Assembly: GCA_900543295.1 (NCBI GenBank)
Contig: UQQY01000077.1
Span: 1 to 9,971, forward strand
DNA: 9,971 nt
Direction of reading: 5' to 3'
Origin: an uncultured Oscillospiraceae bacterium
GTDB lineage: Bacteria > Bacillota > Clostridia > Oscillospirales > Ruminococcaceae
The position numbers were made by a program, and so were the translations under genes. The notes below the pieces were generated by a model. It saw nothing but the letters and a program-made list of their open reading frames with translations, was not told the DNA's origin and ran no database searches. Shown here piece after piece: positions 1 through 5,215 of the stretch (positions within the stretch are counted from its first letter, which is position 1; the number at the start of each line of letters is the position of its first letter).

Positions 1-1063
1 GTTTCTCCAAATTTTCATCGACATATGGATTTTCAAACAGACCGAGCATGAACTTTACACGCAGCATGCGCGACACGGAGGTGTCAAGATCCTCCATGGT
101 AATGCCCCCCTCGTCCAGCAGCTCTTTCATCAGACGGCGGTATTCCTCATGCGAATAATCGGCAAACTGCACGTCCACGCCAGCTTTGACCGCTTTGCGG
201 AGCGCTTCCTTTGGCGTTGCGGCGGAATGGTGTGCGGTGTGCTGCATGATAACAGCAGTCATATCCGCGCGTACAAAGCCCGGCATACCGTATTTTCCGC
301 GCAATACGTCGGTCAGAATTTCATGGTCGGAAACCACAGGCTGTCCATCGATGGAATTGTAGGAGCACATCGTGTCGGTTGCTTTTCCCTCGACAAATGC
401 CTCCTCAAATACCGGCATACAGTAGGAGAACACGTCATGGCGCCCCATGGTCGTCGGCGCACAGTTTAAGCCGCCGATCGGGTTACCGTAGCCGGTATAA
501 TGCTTAAGCTCCGACAGTACGGTGTTATCTGCGGTCAGATCGTCGCCCTGCAAACCTTTCACTACCGCGGCGCCGAGTTTTGCGGAAAGATAAGTATCTT
601 CGCCGTAGGTTTCCTCTGTCCGGCCCCAGCGGGGATCACGCGCCAAGTCAAGCACCGGCGCGAACACCTCGCAAATATTTTTTGCGCGTGTCTCGGCTGC
701 AACGGCGCGTCCCATATCGTAGCAGAGCTGCGGCTCAAACGCGCTTGCAAGCGTTAGCTGCTGCGGAAAGATGGTACAGTCCGGACGGTGCAGTCCGTGC
801 AGCGCCTCCTCGTGGATAAAATAAGGAATGCCAAGACGGGTGTGCTCCTTTGCATAGCGTTGCAGAGCATTATAGACCCGCGCGTCTCCGCGGCGTTTTT
901 TCAGCTTTTCCTGACACTCGCTTCTCAGCGGTTCCTCGATTTTTTCCCAGTCGATATGCATGATGTCCTGATCGAGCTGATCGAGCTTTTCGTCCACTGT
1001 CATGCGGGAGAGAAGGTCGCGGATGCGCTCCTCAACCGGCGCGTTTTTGTCCTGATAGATCAT
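1..1063 (-). CDS. Glycoside hydrolase family 3 beta-glycosidase, N-terminal part (cut by window edge)
   Basis: GH3 enzymes release non-reducing-end sugars (usually beta-glucose, xylose or N-acetylglucosamine) with retention. 354 residues are visible and the reading frame is still open at position 1, so the C-terminal domain is missing. Family landmarks: HEEALHG at residues 84-90, DPRWGRTEETYGED at 143-156 (the classic GH3 signature), KHYTGYG at 187-193, MCSYNSIDGQP at 232-242, and GFVRAD at 262-267, where D267 aligns with the catalytic nucleophile. The usual context of that residue is SDW or SDY, so A266 and M268 are uncommon. There is no signal peptide, so the enzyme is probably cytoplasmic and acts on imported oligosaccharides or glycosides. 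Two in-frame ATGs exist, at 1069 and 1063. The AGGAGG sits directly against the first but six bases before the second, so 1063 is chosen. Exact substrate specificity is unknown. Confidence 0.94.
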   Translation of the reverse strand, partial: MIYQDKNAPVEERIRDLLSRMTVDEKLDQLDQDIMHIDWEKIEEPLRSECQEKLKKRRGDARVYNALQRYAKEHTRLGIPYFIHEEALHGLHRPDCTIFPQQLTLASAFEPQLCYDMGRAVAAETRAKNICEVFAPVLDLARDPRWGRTEETYGEDTYLSAKLGAAVVKGLQGDDLTADNTVLSELKHYTGYGNPIGGLNCAPTTMGRHDVFSYCMPVFEEAFVEGKATDTMCSYNSIDGQPVVSDHEILTDVLRGKYGMPGFVRADMTAVIMQHTAHHSAATPKEALRKAVKAGVDVQFADYSHEEYRRLMKELLDEGGITMEDLDTSVSRMLRVKFMLGLFENPYVDENLEK

Positions 1064-1100
1064 AGTCATCCTCCTTGCTTTTGGGCAATTCTATGTGTTC

Positions 1101-1128
1101 AGTATACCATGCGGTTTTGTTTTTTCAA
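1101..1128 (-). promoter_or_regulatory. Extended -10 promoter of the GH3 gene
   Basis: On the minus strand there is TTGAAA (1128-1123), a 16-base spacer, then TATACT (1106-1101) preceded by TGG, an extended -10 element. Transcription would start near 1094, giving a leader of about 30 nt before the GH3 start. It lies in the 141-base gap between the GH3 gene and the upstream DUF3810 gene, so GH3 can be transcribed alone. No convincing catabolite-repression (cre) site was seen here. Confidence 0.7.
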
Positions 1129-1176
1129 CCGTGTCGGCGCACTTTTTCAGAAAAATCAAAATAGAAGAAGAGCGTC

Positions 1177-1195
1177 AAAAAAACAGAAATTCTGT
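1177..1195 (-). terminator. Possible weak terminator after the DUF3810 gene
   Basis: On the minus strand a 5-bp stem (ACAGA/TCTGT) with a 3-base loop is followed by seven T residues, 15 bases after the DUF3810 stop. The stem is short and AT-rich, so termination would be weak and some read-through into the GH3 gene is plausible. Confidence 0.3.
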
Positions 1196-1210
1196 ACTGA
1201 ATCGCGGCGC

Positions 1211-2323
1211 CTATATCCGTTCATCATAATAAGCTACCAGCAGATCCACAACGGCGCCGTAGCTCTGTGTTTTTAAGTCCTGACCGTAATTTTCCTGTCT
1301 GCCGCTGTTAATCCGGTCGGCGGCATCGCCGACCGGCGTATCGTACTGCGCCCAATAGGCGTTAATGCGGACAAAGTCTTTTCGAACGGTATCCGAAAGC
1401 TCCGCCTGCACCTCTTCCCACAAGGCGCGGTCGGCACGGGCCAGCGCATTTAAAAGATACATCAATCCAAGCTGCCAGCCGGAGTAGATAAAAGCCGGAT
1501 ACTCAGACTGCGTGCAGGACAGAACTGCGGCAAAATTTGCCTCCTGCTCTGAGGCGATGCCCATCTGATGCGCCAGTTCATGCACGGCAGTAGCGGGAAT
1601 CGCGGTGCGCGGTGAATGCCCGTTCAAATTGGATTCGCCAAGATAGGGAAAATAGAACCCGGTACAGTCGAGATAGCTCAAGCCCTCGGACAGCACAAGC
1701 ACCTTCGGCACGGTGCGCGCTTTTGCAAAAATCGGATATGTTTCCTCCAGACCGTCATATACCGACACGCTTAATTGCGCAATAGCCTGCGGCGTCATCA
1801 AAAGATCGCCGTCTTCGCCCCGGGGAATCCGTTCTGCCGTCTCATTGGCCTGTTTTACAAAATAGGAGGTAACGCGATACAGCGCGTCAGCCGATACCTC
1901 TTCTGCGATGATGCCGGTCTGCTCCTGAAAAGAGCTTCGGTAATAAAAGCTGCCCCACATCCAGTCGAAGCCGGTCGTTCCAATCAGGACGGCGCAAAGC
2001 AGGGTAACTCCTCTTGTAAAGGCAGTGCGCAGACGCGCGCCCTTCCGTCTTATAATTTGTACGATGCTCTGCGTCAGAAAAGCAAGCGCGGCGGCAATCA
2101 GCAGAACAATCACAAGCTCCGCGACAGAAAACGCAAACAGCGAGCAAATTTGCCGCAGCAGCCATTGAAGCGGCAGAATCACCCAATCGGTCACCGCATC
2201 AATGAATCCCTTGCAGTGCTTTGTCAGGTGAAACAATATGGTCAGCGACAGACAGACTGCCAGAATGACAGCCTGCGTGCGGCAAAGCCCAAGCCGTTTA
2301 AAAAAGGAACGTATTTTTTTCAT
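1211..2323 (-). CDS. DUF3810 family membrane protein with zinc-metalloprotease-type motif
   Basis: Predicted 370-residue membrane-anchored protein. Hydrophobic segments lie near residues 15-34, 61-84 and 104-119, followed by a large domain of about 250 residues that is probably extracytoplasmic. That domain contains HELAH (248-252), the HExxH signature of zinc metallopeptidases, and SEQEANF (258-264), whose E261 is well placed as a third zinc ligand as in gluzincins. Together with the preceding conserved region (SYLDCTGFYFPYLGESN, residues 216-232) this matches the uncharacterised DUF3810 family. Peptidase activity is inferred from the motif, not demonstrated for the family as far as I know. 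The start is set by GGAGATG about 8 bases upstream. The gene has its own strong promoter and is divergent from the GT2-GtrA gene. A role in envelope maintenance is a guess from topology. Confidence 0.88.
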   Translation of the reverse strand: MKKIRSFFKRLGLCRTQAVILAVCLSLTILFHLTKHCKGFIDAVTDWVILPLQWLLRQICSLFAFSVAELVIVLLIAAALAFLTQSIVQIIRRKGARLRTAFTRGVTLLCAVLIGTTGFDWMWGSFYYRSSFQEQTGIIAEEVSADALYRVTSYFVKQANETAERIPRGEDGDLLMTPQAIAQLSVSVYDGLEETYPIFAKARTVPKVLVLSEGLSYLDCTGFYFPYLGESNLNGHSPRTAIPATAVHELAHQMGIASEQEANFAAVLSCTQSEYPAFIYSGWQLGLMYLLNALARADRALWEEVQAELSDTVRKDFVRINAYWAQYDTPVGDAADRINSGRQENYGQDLKTQSYGAVVDLLVAYYDERI

Positions 2324-2345
2324 GCAAACATCTCCATAATGGGAA

Positions 2346-2420
2346 TCAAAACTGGATCAAACGTTGTACGGTCATGCTTCGGACGTCTGAAAGGGAAAAA
2401 TATTGCTTGCGGGTTATCAT
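2346..2420 (-). CDS. Possible 24-residue leader peptide upstream of the DUF3810 gene
   Basis: Within the predicted leader transcript there is an ATG-started ORF of 24 codons ending in TGA. It is preceded by a modest Shine-Dalgarno-like CAGGA about 7 bases upstream and ends 22 bases before the DUF3810 start. The peptide begins MITRKQYFSL and ends QRLIQF. It shows no run of one amino acid typical of classical attenuation peptides and no family was recognised. It may be chance, and it is listed because of its position in an unusually long leader. Confidence 0.2.
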   Translation of the reverse strand: MITRKQYFSLSDVRSMTVQRLIQF

Positions 2421-2432
2421 CTTAAATCCTGC

Positions 2433-2447
2433 GTCCCTTATCGGGAC
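2433..2447 (-). promoter_or_regulatory. Hairpin in the DUF3810 leader transcript
   Basis: A perfect 5-bp stem (GTCCC/GGGAC) with a 5-base loop lies roughly 25 bases after the predicted transcription start on the minus strand. No T run follows, so it is not a terminator. It could stabilise the leader or be part of a larger fold. It does not match a riboswitch class I recognise. Confidence 0.3.
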
Positions 2448-2465
2448 AAACGGCCGAAAAACAAC

Positions 2466-2485
2466 ATTATTTTAGTTTATTTTAG
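2466..2485. repeat. Tandem 10-bp AT-rich repeat at the -10 region
   Basis: Two consecutive 10-base units, ATTATTTTAG and TTTATTTTAG, differ at one position. On the minus strand each supplies a TAAAAT. The upstream copy is the -10 hexamer of the DUF3810 promoter, and the second falls at the start site. Confidence 0.5.
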
Positions 2486-2507
2486 CTTGTTCGCGCTACA
2501 GTGTCAA
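2479..2507 (-). promoter_or_regulatory. Strong sigma-A-type promoter of the DUF3810 gene
   Basis: On the minus strand there is a perfect TTGACA (2507-2502), a 17-base spacer and TAAAAT (2484-2479), one mismatch from consensus. Transcription would start near 2472, which leaves a leader of about 150 nt before the start codon at 2323. It is back to back with the plus-strand GT2-GtrA promoter, with 27 bases between the two -35 boxes, so the units could share a regulator. Confidence 0.75.
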
Positions 2508-2534
2508 TTTATAAGAAATAGCAAGAGCTTTTTC

Positions 2535-2563
2535 TTGTTTTCAGTGTAGGGCTGTGTTATGAT
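2535..2563 (+). promoter_or_regulatory. Promoter of the GT2-GtrA gene
   Basis: TTGTTT (2535-2540), a 17-base spacer and TATGAT (2558-2563), with a TG dinucleotide one base before the -10 (extended -10). Transcription would start near 2570, about 49 bases before the ATG. A short inverted repeat (AAGAAA at 2513-2518, TTTCTT at 2531-2536) lies between the two divergent promoters and touches this -35 box. Confidence 0.65.
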
Positions 2564-2618
2564 ATAAGAAAAAAGAAACAGAAAAAGCAAAACAGAAGTT
2601 TTTCAAAGAGGTGACTTC

Positions 2619-3683
2619 ATGTCTTATAAAGAGCAGGTTGTCATTGTCATCCCCTCGCTTAACCCGGATGAAAAGCTGATACCGCTGATTCAAAATCTGC
2701 GAAGCCATGGCTTTGCGCATATTCTGCTGGTCAACGACGGAAGCCGCGCGGACTGCACGCATTATTTTGAAGAAGCGGTGCGTGATTATAACTGCCGGCT
2801 TTATACGCACAATGTAAACTTAGGAAAAGGACGGGCTTTAAAAAGCGCCTTTAATCTGATTCTAAATGAATATCCGGACTGTGTCGGCGCCGTGACAGTC
2901 GATTCGGACGGACAGCACACAATGGAGGATACCGCCGCTGTTGCGCAGGCACTTGTTGAGCATCCGGACAGCCTTATTATGGGCTGCCGCAACTTTAAAG
3001 AGCCGGGTATTCCGTCCAGAAGCCGCTTTGGAAATATATGCACCAAATATGCGGTTAAAATTTTTTGCGGCATCAGCGTGTCCGATACTCAAACAGGACT
3101 GCGAGGCCTTTCCAGAGACTTTATGCGCCGGATGATGACGATAAAGGGAGAGCGCTTTGAATTCGAGCTCAATATGCTGATCGAGGCCAAAGAAAGCGGT
3201 ACGCCGTTTTACGAAGTGCCGATCCGCACCATTTATATTGCGAGCAACGAGACCTCTCATTTTAATCCGCTGCTTGACTCTATCCGCATATATTCGGTTT
3301 TTTTAAAATTTATTCTGTCCTCTCTTTCTTCCTTTGTGGTAGACATTCTGCTGTTTACTTTGCTCGCGTCGCTTCTGCGCGGCGTACTGCCGGGCTACCA
3401 CATCCTCATTGCAACCGTGGGCGCGCGTATCGTTTCCTCGCTGTTTAACTTTGTCATAAACAAAAACAGCGTGTTTAAAAATACTTCTCCATCTGTGTCC
3501 ACTTTGGTAAAGTACATTGTGCTGTGCGTTGTGCAGGTTTCGCTCTCTGCGGGACTTGTATGGACAATTTTCCACTTCCTCGGCTGGAACGAGACGCTCA
3601 TTAAAGTGATTGTGGACTGTCTTCTGTTCCTGTTCAGCTTTCAGCTTCAGCGCGAATGGGTTTTTAAGAGAAAAGAAAAATAA
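2619..3683 (+). CDS. Family 2 glycosyltransferase fused to a GtrA-like membrane domain
   Basis: The 354-residue protein has two parts. Residues 1-215 form a GT2 domain of the dolichyl/undecaprenyl-phosphate sugar synthase type: VVIVIPSLNPDEK (7-19), VNDGS (38-42), NLGKG (67-71), the DSDGQH metal/nucleotide-sugar motif (95-100) and DTQTGLRG (156-163). Residues about 226-350 form four hydrophobic segments ending in FQLQREWVFK, typical of GtrA-like flippase or accessory proteins. The known logic of such proteins is transfer of a sugar to a polyprenyl phosphate at the inner face of the membrane, with the GtrA part helping it cross for decoration of wall or surface polymers. Donor sugar and acceptor are not evident. 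The ATG is supported by AGAGGTG ending five bases upstream. It is a single-gene unit closed by the terminator that follows. The short terminal RKEK tail is normal. Confidence 0.92.
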   Translation: MSYKEQVVIVIPSLNPDEKLIPLIQNLRSHGFAHILLVNDGSRADCTHYFEEAVRDYNCRLYTHNVNLGKGRALKSAFNLILNEYPDCVGAVTVDSDGQHTMEDTAAVAQALVEHPDSLIMGCRNFKEPGIPSRSRFGNICTKYAVKIFCGISVSDTQTGLRGLSRDFMRRMMTIKGERFEFELNMLIEAKESGTPFYEVPIRTIYIASNETSHFNPLLDSIRIYSVFLKFILSSLSSFVVDILLFTLLASLLRGVLPGYHILIATVGARIVSSLFNFVINKNSVFKNTSPSVSTLVKYIVLCVVQVSLSAGLVWTIFHFLGWNETLIKVIVDCLLFLFSFQLQREWVFKRKEK

Positions 3684-3695
3684 AGCAGGGAACAC

Positions 3696-3757
3696 GATTG
3701 CCGCCGTTTTTCAGCCTGTGCCGCATTGAGGCGCAGGCTGTCGGCATCTTTTTATTT
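3696..3757 (+). terminator. Rho-independent terminator after the GT2-GtrA gene
   Basis: An inner stem CAGCCTGTGCC/GGCGCAGGCTG (3712-3740, one T-G pair, 7-base loop) is extended by an outer stem in which GATTGCCG pairs with CGGCATC (one bulged T). TTTTTATTT follows directly. It lies 13 bases after the stop codon and separates this unit from the lipoprotein gene. Confidence 0.8.
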
Positions 3758-3786
3758 GGGAGCGTTAAAATAAACTTTGAAACCGC

Positions 3787-3815
3787 TGGACAACGGGCGC
3801 TATTTCAAGTATAAT
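3787..3815 (+). promoter_or_regulatory. Promoter of the lipoprotein gene
   Basis: TGGACA (3787-3792), a 17-base spacer and a perfect TATAAT (3810-3815). Transcription would start near 3822, leaving a leader of about 80 nt. A 10-bp perfect palindrome, ACTGGCCAGT, lies at 3835-3844 just after the start site. Placement of this promoter inside the upstream in-frame extension shows that the earlier ATG at 3777 is not the real start. Confidence 0.75.
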
Positions 3816-3857
3816 AAGCACATATGTGAAACAGACTGGCCAGTATGCAGGTTGGTT

Positions 3858-3886
3858 TGCAAAAAGAGACTGTGCGTTTTGCACAG
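3858..3886 (+). promoter_or_regulatory. Two competing hairpins next to the lipoprotein ribosome binding site
   Basis: Stem A pairs TGCAAAA (3858-3864) with TTTTGCA (3877-3883). Stem B pairs CTGTGC (3870-3875) with GCACAG (3881-3886), loop GTTTT, ending directly against the AGGAGG at 3887-3892. The stems share bases 3881-3883, so only one can form at a time. This could tune translation, but short stems like these also occur by chance. Confidence 0.35.
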
Positions 3887-3902
3887 AGGAGGAATTTCAA
3901 AA

Positions 3903-4955
3903 ATGAAGCTTTGGAAACGAATTGCAGCGGCTCTTCTTGCTGTTTGTATGACTCTGCCGTTTGCTGCGTGCAGCGGAGACACATCATGGGTTTACGACTA
4001 TGACGACATCCAGATTACATCTGGTATGTATATTGCGTTTACAATGAGCGCCTATTCTCAGGTTTCCCAGCAGGACGATTATGACTCTGAAAAATCGATT
4101 CTCGATCAGACCATCGAGGACAAATCTGCAACGGAGTGGATCCGTGAGCGCGCAGGCGCTCTGGCCGACGAATATGTCGCCACACTCCGCAAGTTCGACG
4201 AGCTGGGGCTTTCTCTCGACGAGAATGACGAAAAGGACATTGACAGCACCGTTGAAACCTATTGGGAAAATTACGGTGAGATGTATGAGAAAAACGGCGT
4301 CGGCGAGGCGTCTTACCGTAAACTGATTGAAGCGCAGATTAAACGCTATAAAGTATTTTTGAAGTATTATGGCGAAGGCGGTCTGGAAGAAGTTCCTGTG
4401 TCAGAGCTTCAGACGCATTTTAAAGAAAATTTTGCAAGCGTGAACGTTCTTTCTATGTCCCTTGCAACGGGAGATGAGCTGACAGACGAGCAAAAGGAGG
4501 AAAATGCATCCCGCAAGGAAAAAGCCAACGAATATGCAGAGCTTTTAAACAGCGGTGAAAAAACGTTTCCTGAGGTTTACGATCTGTGGCAGCATTATCT
4601 GCTCGGCACTGAACATTCGGACGATGAAACACTAAGCGACGAGATGGATATGTCTACATATATTCAGAAGGACTCCACTACGCCTTCTGAAAAGATCGTA
4701 AAATCCATTTTCTCAGATGTGGAAATTGACGGCGACGCAAAGGTTTTAACCTCTGACAGCGCATTGTATCTTGTCAAACGCTACGACGTAATGAAGGATG
4801 AAAAGAATCTGGAGGATATGCGCGAAACCGTGCTCTCCGACATCAAGAGCGACGATTTTCTTGAAATGCTCGAAGGCTGGAGCAAGGAGCTTACCCGTAC
4901 TACGAACAACGGCGCATACAACCGCTACGATCCGAAGAATATTAAATTAAGCTAA
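3903..4955 (+). CDS. SurA/PrsA-like secreted lipoprotein (putative peptidyl-prolyl isomerase-type chaperone)
   Basis: The 350-residue precursor has a lipoprotein signal: positive MKLWKR, a hydrophobic stretch, and PFAAC with the lipidated cysteine at C23. The mature part is helical and strongly acidic. The order (a short region DDIQITSGMYIAFTMSAYSQ at 34-53, a long helical segment with GLSLDENDEKDI near 102-113 and YRKLIEAQIKRYKVFLKYY at 138-156, then a C-terminal domain) resembles the SurA-N/PrsA-type lipoproteins common in Clostridia. The parvulin core is not clearly recognisable, so isomerase activity is doubtful. A foldase or chaperone role outside the membrane is the likely one. The ATG at 3903 is chosen over an in-frame ATG at 3777, because AGGAGG (3887-3892) precedes it, the signal peptide begins there and the promoter lies between. 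It is a single-gene unit. Confidence 0.8.
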   Translation: MKLWKRIAAALLAVCMTLPFAACSGDTSWVYDYDDIQITSGMYIAFTMSAYSQVSQQDDYDSEKSILDQTIEDKSATEWIRERAGALADEYVATLRKFDELGLSLDENDEKDIDSTVETYWENYGEMYEKNGVGEASYRKLIEAQIKRYKVFLKYYGEGGLEEVPVSELQTHFKENFASVNVLSMSLATGDELTDEQKEENASRKEKANEYAELLNSGEKTFPEVYDLWQHYLLGTEHSDDETLSDEMDMSTYIQKDSTTPSEKIVKSIFSDVEIDGDAKVLTSDSALYLVKRYDVMKDEKNLEDMRETVLSDIKSDDFLEMLEGWSKELTRTTNNGAYNRYDPKNIKLS

Positions 4956-4971
4956 AAATTTATATAAAGCG

Positions 4972-5008
4972 AAAAAGCATCCGGCGTACTTATGCCGGAT
5001 GCTTTTTT
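4972..5008 (+). terminator. Strong rho-independent terminator after the lipoprotein gene
   Basis: A perfect GCATCCGGC/GCCGGATGC stem (4977-4985 with 4994-5002), 8-base loop, is flanked by five A residues before and six T residues after. It begins 16 bases after the stop. The A/T flanks pair, so it may work on both strands. It isolates the downstream operon from upstream transcription. Confidence 0.92.
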
Positions 5009-5054
5009 GTGCGCTCTTTAGCTTTAGGAGGCATAGGCTTGTACAGGGCTAACT

Positions 5055-5087
5055 CAAGTCATAGGTTTAGCCAGTGATTATGACTTG
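5055..5087. promoter_or_regulatory. 9-bp inverted repeat, possible operator of the DUF4838 operon
   Basis: CAAGTCATA (5055-5063) and TATGACTTG (5079-5087) are perfect inverted copies separated by 15 bases. The right arm overlaps the first bases of the -35 box of the upstream promoter (5085-5090). Arm spacing of about two helical turns fits a dimeric regulator, but no regulator gene is in the window, so its identity is unknown. Confidence 0.5.
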
Positions 5088-5112
5088 TTGGACGAATTGC
5101 GGCTCTTATAAT
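5085..5112 (+). promoter_or_regulatory. Upstream promoter (P1) of the DUF4838 operon
   Basis: TTGTTG (5085-5090), a 16-base spacer and a perfect TATAAT (5107-5112). Transcription would start near 5119. It overlaps the inverted repeat at its -35 end. Confidence 0.5.
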
Positions 5113-5119
5113 AATGAAG

Positions 5120-5134
5120 AAAAGGGAGCCTTTT
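5120..5134 (+). promoter_or_regulatory. Short hairpin in the P1 leader
   Basis: AAAAGG, a 3-base loop GAG, and CCTTTT form a perfect 6-bp stem just after the P1 start. The T residues are within the stem and no further T run follows, so it is not a clear terminator. It may affect transcripts from P1 only. Confidence 0.25.
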
Positions 5135-5142
5135 GTACAAAA
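5131..5142. promoter_or_regulatory. 12-bp palindrome upstream of P2
   Basis: TTTTGTACAAAA is a perfect palindrome ending five bases before the -35 box of P2. Its position suits a protein binding site, but AT-rich palindromes of this size can arise by chance. Confidence 0.35.
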
Positions 5143-5147
5143 ACTTC

Positions 5148-5176
5148 TTGACAGAACGCCGCGCATTTTATACGAT
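5148..5176 (+). promoter_or_regulatory. Downstream promoter (P2) of the DUF4838 operon
   Basis: A perfect TTGACA (5148-5153), a 17-base spacer and TACGAT (5171-5176). Transcription would start near 5183, giving a leader of about 33 nt that contains the AAAGGAG of the first gene. It supports the start codon at 5216 rather than the in-frame ATG at 5114. Confidence 0.75.
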
Positions 5177-5215
5177 AAACAAAGAACGTGTTCTGCATGG
5201 AAAGGAGTATGTCCA

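Noticed and set aside
1142..1155. TTTTTC/GAAAAA inverted repeat in the gap before the GH3 gene
   Set aside because: It is pure A/T pairing with a tiny loop and no T run in the right place, so neither a terminator nor an operator can be claimed.
1775..2425. 216-codon plus-strand frame over the DUF3810 gene
   Set aside because: It overlaps a gene with membrane segments and an HExxH motif, and its product is a basic, low-complexity sequence without family features.
3775..3793. Possible catabolite-repression (cre) site near TTGAAACCGCTGGACAA
   Set aside because: It fits the central CG but mismatches several required positions of the consensus, so it is probably just promoter sequence.
3777..3902. 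Upstream in-frame ATG extending the lipoprotein by 42 residues
   Set aside because: The extension contains the promoter and the hairpins, hides the signal peptide, and has no ribosome site at its start.
5024..5075. AGGAGG followed by a TTG-started frame of about 12 codons after the lipoprotein terminator
   Set aside because: It is too short, has no promoter between the terminator and the start, and overlaps the inverted repeat. There is no support for a peptide.
5114..5215. Upstream in-frame ATG extending the DUF4838 protein by 34 residues
   Set aside because: Promoter P2 lies inside the extension and AAAGGAG is correctly placed only for the ATG at 5216.
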